This document shows positions 9,122 through 17,111 of a stretch of 64,000 nucleotides of DNA, in pieces. The notes under the pieces were generated by a model, which was not told the DNA's origin, did no database searches, and saw only the letters and a list, made by a program, of their open reading frames with translations. The stretch lies in NCBI RefSeq assembly GCF_045446075.1, contig NZ_JBJJBQ010000004.1, positions 124,001 through 188,000 of the forward strand, read 5' to 3'. Source of the stretch: Flavisericum labens (lineage in GTDB: Bacteria > Bacteroidota > Bacteroidia > Flavobacteriales > Flavobacteriaceae). Numbering within the stretch: position 1 is the first letter of the stretch; each line of letters opens with the position of its first letter. A program made the position numbers and the translations under genes.

Positions 9122-9565
9122 TTATTGAAGCAACCGTCTTTGTTTACCCTCTTTTATAATATTTTTTACAAGTTCGAATAATTGTGATTTTAACATCCTG
9201 TAGTTTTCTGTAAACCTAGTTACTTTAGTTATAAGTTCTACGTGCTCGTTTTTATAAGCATCCTCTTTTTCCAATTGGTCCTTGCCATCAACCATAACTT
9301 TCAATTCTTTTTCATGTTTCAACACTTCTTTTAATAAAGTTTCGGTTTCCCTTTGTGAATCACTTAAACGTGCTACTATTTTTTTACTTTCTGAAAAGTG
9401 TGAAGAATCTATAAGTTGGAGTGTGTATGATTTGACCAAATCATCAAAAAACAATTGTTCATCTTTAATAAAATTCAATTCAGATAACCACTTAAGCGAA
9501 TCATTATGCATAATTTCTGCGCTTAACCATGGTTGGTATTTTATGTTAATTTCTTTCGTTTTCAT
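9122..9565 (-). CDS. Hypothetical helical protein in stress island
   Basis: I chose ATG at 9565 (147 residues, MKTKEINIKYQPWL) because the longer reading frame from 9634 would run through a stem-loop and start 3 bp after the Hsp20 stop. The protein is charged and predicted largely helical, with heptad-like patterns from about residue 55 onward (LSDSQRETETLLKEVLKHEKEL), suggesting a coiled coil. There is no signal peptide or membrane segment, so it is cytoplasmic. I do not recognise a family. Its position between Hsp20 and the lipoprotein suggests it belongs to the same stress-induced operon. Confidence 0.6.
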   Translation of the reverse strand: MKTKEINIKYQPWLSAEIMHNDSLKWLSELNFIKDEQLFFDDLVKSYTLQLIDSSHFSESKKIVARLSDSQRETETLLKEVLKHEKELKVMVDGKDQLEKEDAYKNEHVELITKVTRFTENYRMLKSQLFELVKNIIKEGKQRRLLQ

Positions 9566-9588
9566 ATTTATCTGCTTAAAATTCATGA

Positions 9589-9628
9589 AAAGCAGAAAGC
9601 ACCGTGAGCGCAAAGCACCTTCTGCTTT
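9589..9628 (-). terminator. Stem-loop between Hsp20 and downstream gene
   Basis: A perfect 9-bp inverted repeat (AAAGCAGAA at 9589-9597, TTCTGCTTT at 9620-9628) with a 22-nt loop falls in the 72-bp Hsp20-to-hypothetical gap. On the leftward transcript the second arm ends in TTTT. It may be a partial terminator or an RNA-processing site that lets Hsp20 be expressed at a higher level. Confidence 0.45.
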
Positions 9629-9637
9629 AATCAACCT

Positions 9638-10171
9638 TTATTCTACCTCAATTACTTTTTTAGGAGTTTCTTTTTCTAACGACTCTTCTTTTTTAAGTAG
9701 TTTAAGTTTTAGGACACCATTTTTATAAACGGCTTTCAATTCTTGGTTTAAATCTACAGTCGGCGGAAGAACAATAGATTTTTCAAAGGATTGATAGTTG
9801 AATTCCTTGCGAGAATATCCATTTTCATTTTCCTCTTCTTCCTCTGTTTCTTTTTGTGCACAAACATGAAGCACATCGTCTTTAATAAAAACCTCAAAGT
9901 CCGACTTATTAAAACTAGGCGCGGCAAACTCAATTACAAAGTCTTTTTCATGTTCCTGAATATTCATTGCCGGCATCATACTGTCTTCTTCTAAAAAGTC
10001 ATCATTAAAAATATCATCAAACTCCATTAATTTATTTAATCTTGAGTTAAATAGTCTACTTCCCCATGGTTTTAAAATATTAGTGTTCCACGGTGTTGGT
10101 AATTGGTTCTCAAATGGAGACAACCTATTACGTTTTCTGTGTTTTGTTAGTGTTTTCATAACATCGTACAT
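9638..10171 (-). CDS. Small heat shock protein, Hsp20/alpha-crystallin family
   Basis: A 177-residue chaperone with a variable N-terminal arm (to about 60), an alpha-crystallin domain (about 65-160, including NIQEHEKDFVIEFAAPSFNK, ISRKEF-like GYSRKEFNYQSFEKSIVLP and YKNGVLKLKLLKKEE) and a short acidic/basic tail. It binds unfolding proteins in the cytoplasm without ATP. The start at 10171 is used; ATG at 10159 (MKTLTKHRKRN) is an equally possible start. A Crp/Fnr-type palindrome lies 59 bp upstream, so it is probably induced by oxygen or energy limitation together with the neighbouring Usp genes, as well as being able to be read from the upstream operon. Confidence 0.93.
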   Translation of the reverse strand: MYDVMKTLTKHRKRNRLSPFENQLPTPWNTNILKPWGSRLFNSRLNKLMEFDDIFNDDFLEEDSMMPAMNIQEHEKDFVIEFAAPSFNKSDFEVFIKDDVLHVCAQKETEEEEENENGYSRKEFNYQSFEKSIVLPPTVDLNQELKAVYKNGVLKLKLLKKEESLEKETPKKVIEVE

Positions 10172-10198
10172 TTTGGGTTAAACTAAATTTTTTCAAGT

Positions 10199-10241
10199 AT
10201 AATGTATTAATTCAAAAAGTAACATACAATGATATATATCA
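10199..10241 (-). promoter_or_regulatory. Crp/Fnr-type site and -7 box for hsp20
   Basis: Palindrome TGATATATATCA at 10230-10241 (centre 10235.5). On the minus strand a TACATTAT hexamer-like -7 element lies at 10199-10206 (centre 10202.5), 33.0 bp away. The match to TAnnTTTG is only TAnnTT, so the promoter call leans on the spacing shared with four other sites. A better-looking TATACTTG at 10194-10201 would put the spacing at 38. Confidence 0.6.
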
Positions 10242-10273
10242 GTTACTTAAAAATATTTTTAGTGTTTTTCACA

Positions 10274-11647
10274 TCATAAAATCACTTTTTCTACGTCTGA
10301 TAATTTAGGGATTTTAACCTGCCAATTATAGGTATCTGTTAGCTTAAGCCTAAAAGCATCTAAAGCATTTGGCTCTCCATGAACCAAGAAAACCGTTTCC
10401 GGAATATTTTTTATGTTCTGCAACCAATCCATAAGGTCATTTTGATCGGCATGTGCCGAAAGACTTTCAATACTGTGGATGGTTGCTTTAACGGGGTAAT
10501 ATTTTCCAAAAAACCTAATTTCGTGAGCCCCCTCTTGCAACTGCCGTCCTCTGGTGCCTTCGGCTTGATAACCAACTAACAAAACGTTAGTGGAGGGCTC
10601 ATCAATAAGCTGCTGCAAATAAGTAAGCACACGACCACCAGTTACCATGCCACTTCCAGCTATTATTATTTTGGAACGCTTGTCGTCAATCGTTTCCCAT
10701 GTTTCTCGATAAGATTGCACAATATTTACATGGTTGCACATGGCTTTGTAATCTGCCATTGACAGTTTGTGCCACTTTGGGTAACGTTGGAAAACCTCTA
10801 AAACATTATTGCCCATAGGGCTGTCAATAAATATGGGGATATTCGGAATTTTATTTTTCTTGTAAAGATTCCAAAGGAGGTACATGAGGGTCTGTAAACG
10901 TTCTACTGCAAAACTTGGGATAATGAGATTTCCTTTTTTAATAATAGTTTCTTTTACAAGTCGAGATAATATGTCTTCAATGTCTTCTTGCGGATGCAGT
11001 TTGTTCCCATAAGTGCTTTCTAAAAACAAAAAATCTGCCCATTCTGGTTTTTTGGGGTCATCGAGTAAATAATCATCCTTTCTGCCAATATCGCCCGAGA
11101 ACACAAATCGTTTTCCGATAATATCCAATTCAATAAATGTAGCCCCTATTATATGACCATTATACTGAAAACGACAGGATATGTTCTTGGATATAGCTAT
11201 CCATTTATCTGGCATTTCCACTTGAAACTGGCCTATAGTTTTTTCAGCTTCAAACTTAGTATAGAAAGGCAATGCTGGGTTGTGTTTGGTGTATTTCTCA
11301 TCATTTGCTTTTTTGGCTTCTTCTTCATGTATTTTGGCACTATCTTTTAAAATAATTTCTGCAATGGCCAATGTAGGGGCTGTTCCCATTATTTTTCCTG
11401 TAAAACCTTGCTTTAGCAATCGAGGCAAATAACCAACATGGTCCAAATGGCCATGTGTTAGCAATACAACATCAATGGCCTCAACATCAACGGGTAAATC
11501 TTCCCAGTTAAGCTCTCTTAGTTGCTTTAAACCTTGAAACATTCCACAATCTATTAATATGTTTTTCTCTGAAGTTTCAATAAGAAATTTAGAGCCCGTT
11601 ACAACTCCCGAAGCACCTAGAAAGTTTATTTTACAAAAATTGTCCAT
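10274..11647 (-). CDS. MBL-fold metallohydrolase, beta-CASP RNA-processing nuclease family
   Basis: A 457-residue protein with the metallo-beta-lactamase zinc motif HGHLDH (65-70) and downstream metal ligands in GHIIGATF and FSGDIGR. A beta-CASP insertion follows (about 200-390, with SFAVERLQTLMYLL and DSPMGNNVLEVF), then a GSGMVTGGRVLTYL and a C-terminal SAHADQ motif plus HGE. This is the CPSF73/YSH1-like arrangement of RNA exo- and endonucleases. It is cytoplasmic. It sits 5 bp downstream of the ATP-cone nuclease gene, and in Bacteroidota it commonly accompanies Usp and Hsp20 genes. Its target RNA is unknown. Confidence 0.88.
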   Translation of the reverse strand: MDNFCKINFLGASGVVTGSKFLIETSEKNILIDCGMFQGLKQLRELNWEDLPVDVEAIDVVLLTHGHLDHVGYLPRLLKQGFTGKIMGTAPTLAIAEIILKDSAKIHEEEAKKANDEKYTKHNPALPFYTKFEAEKTIGQFQVEMPDKWIAISKNISCRFQYNGHIIGATFIELDIIGKRFVFSGDIGRKDDYLLDDPKKPEWADFLFLESTYGNKLHPQEDIEDILSRLVKETIIKKGNLIIPSFAVERLQTLMYLLWNLYKKNKIPNIPIFIDSPMGNNVLEVFQRYPKWHKLSMADYKAMCNHVNIVQSYRETWETIDDKRSKIIIAGSGMVTGGRVLTYLQQLIDEPSTNVLLVGYQAEGTRGRQLQEGAHEIRFFGKYYPVKATIHSIESLSAHADQNDLMDWLQNIKNIPETVFLVHGEPNALDAFRLKLTDTYNWQVKIPKLSDVEKVIL

Positions 11648-11652
11648 GGGTT

Positions 11653-12495
11653 TTAGCTATTGCATAGCATTTTTATTTCATTCAAAATTTTTTCTTTTCT
11701 AGTTTCTGAAACCCCAAGATGATCTAAATAAAAAACATCACCTATCAATTCTCTGCACAGTACAACTTCCCTACTTAATAGAAATTGTTTTTCTCTATTT
11801 GTTAGCAAAGTAGAAACTGTAATTGGGTAAAGGCCTAAGCGATCAATGCGGTCTTTTAGACCATCATTTTCTGGGTAATCCCAACTAAGCAAGTATAGAT
11901 TAGCACAACTTCCATACTTAATGGCATCTTCAGTAAAACGGGTATTGGTAACCACCCACCCCTTTGTTAGCGTCGATTCATTTTCTGGATTAGTTTGCCA
12001 TTGCGCTTTAATGTCCGTGTAACGTGAATTTATATAAAGTGGAATTTTTACATTGCACTTTAAACCTTCTTCATTGTGAAATTTACATTCTATAACTGTA
12101 GTCTCGTTATTTTTATGGGCAACAACATCTACTTCGTGCGCTACGCATTGACCCTGCAAAATTTGACCTACCTGCGTGTTATAACCAGAGTATTTTAAAA
12201 TAGCACTTACAAAACGCTCAAAAGGAAATCCGGTAGGGCCCAACTCATAAATCGCTTTTTTAAGCTTATACTTTGAGGCTAGGTAACTTTTTTTCTTTTT
12301 TAGTAATGCAAATGCCCTATTATAGATTTCTTTGGTAGATATGCCTTGATACAATTCTTCTCTAACTTTATCAATAATCTGGTTAACCGTTGTTTCGTCT
12401 GCACTTGTACGTTTTAAGGAGGCCTTTAACTTACCTAGAGAAAACTTTACCTTTTCACCTGAAGACTTAATAATATCAATAGTACTGGGTTTCAT
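11653..12495 (-). CDS. ATP-cone domain fused to PD-(D/E)XK endonuclease
   Basis: This 280-residue protein starts with an ATP-cone (residues ~5-88: IKSSGEKVKFSLGKLKASLKRT through KLKKAIYELGPTGFPFERFV), the nucleotide-sensing module known from ribonucleotide reductases and NrdR. The rest is a Mrr-like restriction-endonuclease fold with the active-site residues D123 (in HEVDVV) and E136-x-K138 (in VIECKF). The combination suggests a nuclease whose activity follows the ATP/dATP level. It lies between the Usp genes and the MBL-fold nuclease, with 5 bp to the latter. No methyltransferase is nearby, so a classical restriction system is unlikely. Substrate not known. Confidence 0.85.
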   Translation of the reverse strand: MKPSTIDIIKSSGEKVKFSLGKLKASLKRTSADETTVNQIIDKVREELYQGISTKEIYNRAFALLKKKKSYLASKYKLKKAIYELGPTGFPFERFVSAILKYSGYNTQVGQILQGQCVAHEVDVVAHKNNETTVIECKFHNEEGLKCNVKIPLYINSRYTDIKAQWQTNPENESTLTKGWVVTNTRFTEDAIKYGSCANLYLLSWDYPENDGLKDRIDRLGLYPITVSTLLTNREKQFLLSREVVLCRELIGDVFYLDHLGVSETRKEKILNEIKMLCNS

Positions 12496-12539
12496 AATCG
12501 GTATTTAAATATTTAAAAATAAGTCTGAAATTGAAAAAA

Positions 12540-13394
12540 TCAATTTCTTAGGTCATGCATTACCAGCAAGGGCACTTTAGAGTCTCCCCCCATTTTCTTT
12601 GCCAAAGGATTTGTTAATATACTTTCAAAAAAGCTGTGCTTTTTATTTATAAAAGCGACCATATCGCTATCTCTGCTTTCTACAAAACAGTTTATAGCTG
12701 TTGGTATTTCTGTGTTACTAATTGTATGGAAGGTATGAGGAACACGATTAAAATATTCTTTTAAAAGCGCTTTATTACTAAGTTGCTGATCACTCAATTT
12801 ATTTTCTTCTGAAATGTGCAGCACCCTAATGGCAGCATTACAATGATTAGTCAAATCAATTAAATAGTCAAGCTCTTTTCTTTTTAAATGGGTTTTATAA
12901 CTTGTTGGGAATACAATTTCTTTTGGCAAGTTATGCTTTGCCAACTCTGGCACGACTATTACTGGACAATTCCTAACTTTTTCCATAACCATAATGGCCA
13001 CACCACCAAATATTCTTGATTTTGATGCGGTTTTACCCTTGGTTCCCATAACAATCAAATCGATGTCTTTTTCTTCTACCACATTTTTAATAGCATCAAC
13101 AGCGTGCGCATTAACTGAAACCGTTTCAAAATGATGTTTTGGGTTACCATAGTCTCTAAAAGCCAACATGTCTAATACCCTGGCCAAGCCGTTTTCCGAC
13201 TCCAATTTGGCTGTTTCATACAATTCGCTTCCTGGTTCGGTACTAATTAAACCCTTTATAGCATGGCCAACCACCGAAAATGAATTTAAAACATAAAAGT
13301 CGCAATGCTCCTTTACGAATAATTTTAAAGCATAACCTATAGCTTGCCATGCATTTTTGGAAAAGTCGGTCGGCAATAATACTTTACGCTTCAT
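12540..13394 (-). CDS. Universal stress protein, tandem UspA domains
   Basis: ATG at 13394 is preferred because family members begin MKRKVLLPTDFS; a longer frame starts at 13421. The 284-residue product contains two UspA domains (about 1-145 and 150-284). The first keeps DLIVMGTKG and a GGVAIMVMEKVRNCPVIVVP ending, close to the ATP-binding G-x2-G-x9-G(S/T) loop; the second lacks it. It is cytoplasmic and presumably supports survival under stress. It is the third of three tandem paralogues, most likely in one operon, with 74 bp to its upstream neighbour and 44 bp to the nuclease gene. Confidence 0.88.
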   Translation of the reverse strand: MKRKVLLPTDFSKNAWQAIGYALKLFVKEHCDFYVLNSFSVVGHAIKGLISTEPGSELYETAKLESENGLARVLDMLAFRDYGNPKHHFETVSVNAHAVDAIKNVVEEKDIDLIVMGTKGKTASKSRIFGGVAIMVMEKVRNCPVIVVPELAKHNLPKEIVFPTSYKTHLKRKELDYLIDLTNHCNAAIRVLHISEENKLSDQQLSNKALLKEYFNRVPHTFHTISNTEIPTAINCFVESRDSDMVAFINKKHSFFESILTNPLAKKMGGDSKVPLLVMHDLRN

Positions 13395-13468
13395 GATATT
13401 TAGTTTTTCATGATTATTCAACTATAAACCAACTTATTGAAACAGTAAAATCTATATTAGTTTAGAGT

Positions 13469-14299
13469 TCATTCGGGAATGACCAAAAATGGAATTTTGG
13501 TTTGAAACCCTATTTTCTTAATTACTGGTTCATTTAGTATATTTTCAATAAAACTGTGCTTGTAGTTTACCATAACTAAAATATTAACATTCAATTCTTC
13601 AACAAAATCATGTATCTCCACTGCCTTTTTTGCGTAATTAGGCATCCAATGTAAACTGTACTGATAATCGCTTAAAGCATTTTGTAACGCCTTTAAATTA
13701 TGGTTTTGAACCTCATTGAGCTCGTCATTATCGTGAATGTGCACCACCCTTATTTTAGAATTGTACAAATCTGCCAATTCTTTTATTGGTCCTAATTCTA
13801 TCTCATTATAAAAGCGGTTGTAATCTGTTGGAAAGGCTATTTGCGAAGGTACTATGAAATCATAATCTTCTGGCACAATCAAAACAGGACATATTTTTAG
13901 TGTTTTTGCAATGTGAACCGTATTGGTACCAAAAAAATATTCTTTTGCTCCAGTCGCTCCTTTGGTTCCCATAACAACGAAATCGATAGATCTCTGTCTT
14001 ACCACTTTTTTCACGGCTTCTTCTAGCTCATCGGTGCTCAATATTATTTGAAAATCGTGATTTGCATTGGCGTTGGATGTTTCAGCTAGGTTTTTTAGAT
14101 CTGCCAACTCTTTAAAGGCTTCATCCTTCATAGTATTCAACAATTTATTTGAAAGATTGGAGAGCATGGAAACCCTAATGTAAGTGGAATTTAAAAAATA
14201 GAACGTACACACTTCATCCTCAAATAGTTTCAGGGCATAAACCGTAGCATTCCATGCGTTATCTGAAAAATCTGTTGGCAATAAAATATGACGTGACAT
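13469..14299 (-). CDS. Universal stress protein, tandem UspA domains
   Basis: A 276-residue protein with two UspA domains. The first (1-145) begins MSRHILLPTDFSDNAWNAT and keeps a nucleotide-loop-like segment VMGTKGATGAKEYFFGTNTVHIAKTLKICPVLIVPE, so it may bind ATP. The second (~150-276) is degenerate, ending in a hydrophobic IGFQTKIPFLVIPE. It is 4 bp downstream of the first Usp gene and shares its layout, so the two are translated as a pair and probably arose by duplication. Cytoplasmic; precise role not known. Confidence 0.88.
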   Translation of the reverse strand: MSRHILLPTDFSDNAWNATVYALKLFEDEVCTFYFLNSTYIRVSMLSNLSNKLLNTMKDEAFKELADLKNLAETSNANANHDFQIILSTDELEEAVKKVVRQRSIDFVVMGTKGATGAKEYFFGTNTVHIAKTLKICPVLIVPEDYDFIVPSQIAFPTDYNRFYNEIELGPIKELADLYNSKIRVVHIHDNDELNEVQNHNLKALQNALSDYQYSLHWMPNYAKKAVEIHDFVEELNVNILVMVNYKHSFIENILNEPVIKKIGFQTKIPFLVIPE

Positions 14300-14303
14300 G
14301 GTT

Positions 14304-15155
14304 TTAAGTTTTATAAGATTTAGTAGGAATGACCAAAAATGGAATATTTAAATGAAAGCCGATATGGCTAATCGTGGATTTGAAAAACAAATTCTCGAAA
14401 AACGAATGTTTATTATTAATCATAACCAACAAGTTCACCTTGGTCTTTAACTGAAAATTAGTTATGGCTTCAGGTACATCTTGGTTGCTTATACTGTGAT
14501 ACAAATGTGTGCTTTTGGAAAAGTATTTTTCTAATATTTCTTTGTTTTCCTTTTGTGTATCTGACAAATCATAACCATAGGATGCATTTAATATATTAAT
14601 ACGTGAATTGAAAAAGGATACTACATCAATTAGCGGTATTAAATGATGTTCTTTATATTCTATTTCATAATCTGTTGGAAACAAAACTTCGCTTGGCCTT
14701 TCAAAATAAAAACCATCTGGTATTGCTATTATAGGGCATTTCACATTATTAATTACATGGACGGTATTAGACCCCAATAATACCTCTGTAACTCCAGAAG
14801 CTCCTTTGGTACCCATGACCACATAATCTATGTTCTTTTCTTCAACAAGATTATTTATCTCCATTACTAAGGTATTGAATGCGGCTATACTCTCAACAGA
14901 ATGTTTAGTGTTGTTAAAAGTTTTTTTTATCTTATTTTCAAAATCATTCAATTGTTTTAATACACTTTCGCGGATGGCATCTTCCAAACCAAACTGAGCC
15001 GGACTAACCAACAAGTATTCTACATGGTAAACCGCGGGTGTATAGGTATGTAACAAAAAGAATTTGCAATCTTCATTTTGAAAAAATTTTAATGCATATT
15101 CTATAGCATTCCATGAATTATCTGAAAAATCGGTGGGTAGCAGTATATTTTTCAT
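14304..15155 (-). CDS. Universal stress protein, tandem UspA domains (first gene of leftward stress operon)
   Basis: A 283-residue, two-domain UspA protein beginning MKNILLPTDFSDNSWNAI. Its N-terminal domain holds VMGTKGASGVTEVLLGSNTVHVINNVKCPIIAIP, which fits the ATP-binding loop; the C-terminal domain is divergent. It is the promoter-proximal gene of the leftward block. A Crp/Fnr-type palindrome is 55 bp upstream, so transcription of the whole block (Usp, nucleases, perhaps Hsp20) should respond to a Crp/Fnr-family activator. In other bacteria such two-domain Usp genes are often induced under low oxygen. Confidence 0.9.
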   Translation of the reverse strand: MKNILLPTDFSDNSWNAIEYALKFFQNEDCKFFLLHTYTPAVYHVEYLLVSPAQFGLEDAIRESVLKQLNDFENKIKKTFNNTKHSVESIAAFNTLVMEINNLVEEKNIDYVVMGTKGASGVTEVLLGSNTVHVINNVKCPIIAIPDGFYFERPSEVLFPTDYEIEYKEHHLIPLIDVVSFFNSRINILNASYGYDLSDTQKENKEILEKYFSKSTHLYHSISNQDVPEAITNFQLKTKVNLLVMINNKHSFFENLFFKSTISHIGFHLNIPFLVIPTKSYKT

Positions 15156-15178
15156 TGTATTGTATTTTTAAACTCTTA

Positions 15179-15221
15179 CCAATTTATAAAATCATTACTG
15201 TTTATAAAATGACATTAGTCA
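15179..15221 (-). promoter_or_regulatory. Crp/Fnr-type site and -7 box for the Usp operon
   Basis: Palindrome TGACATTAGTCA at 15210-15221 (centre 15215.5). A minus-strand -7 element TAAATTGG lies at 15179-15186 (centre 15182.5), 33.0 bp away. The site uses GTCA/TGAC half-sites where the other four in the island use ATCA/TGAT. Confidence 0.65.
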
Positions 15222-15392
15222 CTTTTGGTGGCATGTTATCATAGTTTTTATCAATTTATTTATGCCATAATTGAGACTTTTTTAGATAAGCAAAAGCACA
15301 GTCAACTTATGGGCTTCTGCTGAAAAACCATACATAAAAGGATACAAATATCACCGCTACACAAAAACTTAAATAACCTGTTGCCTGTTGCC

Positions 15393-15435
15393 TGATTAAT
15401 ATCATAAACACATAGCCAGAAATTATGTAATTTTA
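15393..15435 (+). promoter_or_regulatory. Crp/Fnr-type site and -7 box for the TerB-exporter unit
   Basis: Palindrome TGATTAATATCA at 15393-15404 (centre 15398.5) and -7 element TAATTTTA at 15428-15435 (centre 15431.5), 33.0 bp apart. The TerB-like ATG follows at 15457. The 301-bp gap back to the Usp start holds this and the divergent Usp promoter and nothing else that I can recognise. Confidence 0.65.
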
Positions 15436-15456
15436 ATCAATAGAACTTTGGATAAA

Positions 15457-15855
15457 ATGAAAACAAAAAAGAATACTCCAAAGGATTTTTACCAAAATCT
15501 AGGAAAGCTCTTTTATGCTATTGCGGCAGCTGATGGCAAAGTAGAGGAAGTAGAATTTAGAGAGTTAAAAAAGTTAGCAAAAAACCAATGGCAGCAAGTG
15601 GATTGTATTGACGAATCTGAAGAGGAATTTCACGAAACAGAACTAATTTTCGAGTATTTAAACACTAAAGATTATAACGCAGAAAAGTGTTTTAGTGATT
15701 TTGTTGAATTCAAGAATGAGAATCCTATTTTATTTACCCAAGACGTTAAAAAACTTATTTTAAAAACCGCGAGCGCCATTGCAAATTCTTTTTCAAGTTT
15801 AAACAAATCGGAATTGATTATGCTAGCAAAGCTCGATATTGAATTTAAAAAATGA
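15457..15855 (+). CDS. TerB-like domain protein
   Basis: ATG at 15457 gives 132 residues; a TTG nine bases upstream is less likely. The sequence DFYQNLGKLFYAIAAADGKVEEVEFRELKKLAKNQW matches the opening helices of TerB-like domains, which carry acidic residues thought to bind a metal. The rest is helical (FSDFVEFKNENPILF and a second ALKTASAIANSFS-type helix). It is soluble and cytoplasmic. TerB proteins link to tellurite and general envelope stress responses, but the exact role is unknown. It is the first rightward gene after the divergent stress promoters. Confidence 0.75.
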   Translation: MKTKKNTPKDFYQNLGKLFYAIAAADGKVEEVEFRELKKLAKNQWQQVDCIDESEEEFHETELIFEYLNTKDYNAEKCFSDFVEFKNENPILFTQDVKKLILKTASAIANSFSSLNKSELIMLAKLDIEFKK

Positions 15856-15882
15856 TATCGCAACCTTTATAAATCCAAACCT

Positions 15883-15948
15883 ATGAGTATTCATATAGAA
15901 GCCAAAAAAAAAAAGAACAACCGCAGACGAAAGGGAGACCTCATTTAA
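15883..15948 (+). other. Very short basic ORF resembling a DeoD N-terminus
   Basis: A 21-residue frame (MSIHIEAKKKKNNRRRKGDLI) lies in the 173-bp gap between the TerB-like and MacA-like genes. Its first eight residues equal the usual start of purine nucleoside phosphorylase DeoD (MSIHIEAKKGDIA), and KGDLI recurs after a basic insertion. It could be a decayed gene start or chance. I would not annotate it as a working gene. Confidence 0.15.
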
Positions 15949-16028
15949 TATTATGATAAAAATTGCTTTGAATACACTTTAAATTTATTTTAACGGATGC
16001 AAAAACAGTACTCTACATAAACTATAAT

Positions 16029-17111
16029 ATGAAATTTTTCAGTTTTATAATACTAATTTTTATAGCGATGTCCTGCTCAGGTAAGCAGGATAAAATATTA
16101 CCAGAGCAAAGAAGCTTAACAGAATCTGTTTATTCCTCAGTCATTATTCAACCAGATAGTTTATATCAAGTTTATGCCAATGTTGCAGGTATTTTAGATA
16201 ACAATTTAGTTGAAGAAGGTGATGTGGTTTCAAAAGGAGAATCTCTTATCCAAATAATAAATAGCACACCCGAACTTAACGCTAAAAACGCAAAGCTTAC
16301 TTTACAATTGGCCAAAGAAAATTATTATGGCAGCTCGGCCATTTTAAGCAGTATTCAAGAAGAAATTATTGCTGCAAAACTAAAATATACCAACGACTCC
16401 ATAAACTATTTCAGACAAAGAAGTCTTTGGGAACAAGAAATCGGTTCCAAAGCTGTTTACGATACCAAAAAGCTTAATTACCAATTAGCATCGAACAGTT
16501 TAAAACTTTTACAAAGTAAATACGACCGAACAAAACATGAGCTCGAAACCGCGGTACAACAAGCGCAAATCAATTACGAAACGGCTTTAATTAGTTCTGA
16601 AGATTTTACAATAAAAAGTAAAATTGATGGTAAATTGTATGCATTGTATAAAGAACCGGGGGAAATAGTAACCACAATGGAACCACTTGCTGCTATAGGT
16701 AGTGTCAAAAATTTTGTGGTTGAAATGCTGGTTGATGAGGTTGATATTGTTAGAATTTCAAAAATGCAAAAAGTTATCATCCATTTAGATGCCTATAATG
16801 GAAAGGTTTTTACAGGGAAAGTTTCCAAGGTTTATCCCAAAAAAGATGAACGCAACCAAACATTTAAGGTTGAAGCTGTTTTTGAAAACCCTCCAGATAT
16901 TTTATACCCTGGACTATCGGGAGAAGCCAATATCATCATTGACGAAAAAGATAAGGTCCTAACTATTCCCAAGACTTATTTGATTGACGACAACAAAGTA
17001 AAAACTGATGACGGGCTAATAACCGTTACAACCGGTTTACAAAACATGGAGCACATTGAAATACTATCGGGCATAACAAAAGATACGCCTATTTACAAAC
17101 CTACGGAATGA
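16029..17111 (+). CDS. MacA/HlyD-type efflux adaptor lipoprotein
   Basis: A 360-residue membrane-fusion protein with a lipoprotein signal (lipobox AMSC, cysteine at about 16). It has a split biotinyl-lipoyl domain (VYANVAGILDNNLVEEGDVVSKGESL around 51-76, and IDGKLYALYKEPGEIV around 199-214), a helical hairpin between them and a beta-barrel (VDIVRISKMQKVIIHLDAYNGKVFTGKVSKVYP). Such adaptors link an inner-membrane transporter to an outer-membrane channel. Its stop overlaps the permease start by 4 bp, so adaptor, permease and ATPase form one exporter. No outer-membrane TolC partner is present here. Confidence 0.88.
   Translation: MKFFSFIILIFIAMSCSGKQDKILPEQRSLTESVYSSVIIQPDSLYQVYANVAGILDNNLVEEGDVVSKGESLIQIINSTPELNAKNAKLTLQLAKENYYGSSAILSSIQEEIIAAKLKYTNDSINYFRQRSLWEQEIGSKAVYDTKKLNYQLASNSLKLLQSKYDRTKHELETAVQQAQINYETALISSEDFTIKSKIDGKLYALYKEPGEIVTTMEPLAAIGSVKNFVVEMLVDEVDIVRISKMQKVIIHLDAYNGKVFTGKVSKVYPKKDERNQTFKVEAVFENPPDILYPGLSGEANIIIDEKDKVLTIPKTYLIDDNKVKTDDGLITVTTGLQNMEHIEILSGITKDTPIYKPTE

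Noticed and set aside
9282..9728. 148-residue rightward frame over Hsp20 and the hypothetical gene
   Set aside because: It is antisense to two well-supported genes and shows no family signature of its own.
11653..12495. Restriction-modification system
   Set aside because: The nuclease fold is there but no DNA methyltransferase or specificity subunit lies nearby, and the ATP-cone suggests a different role.
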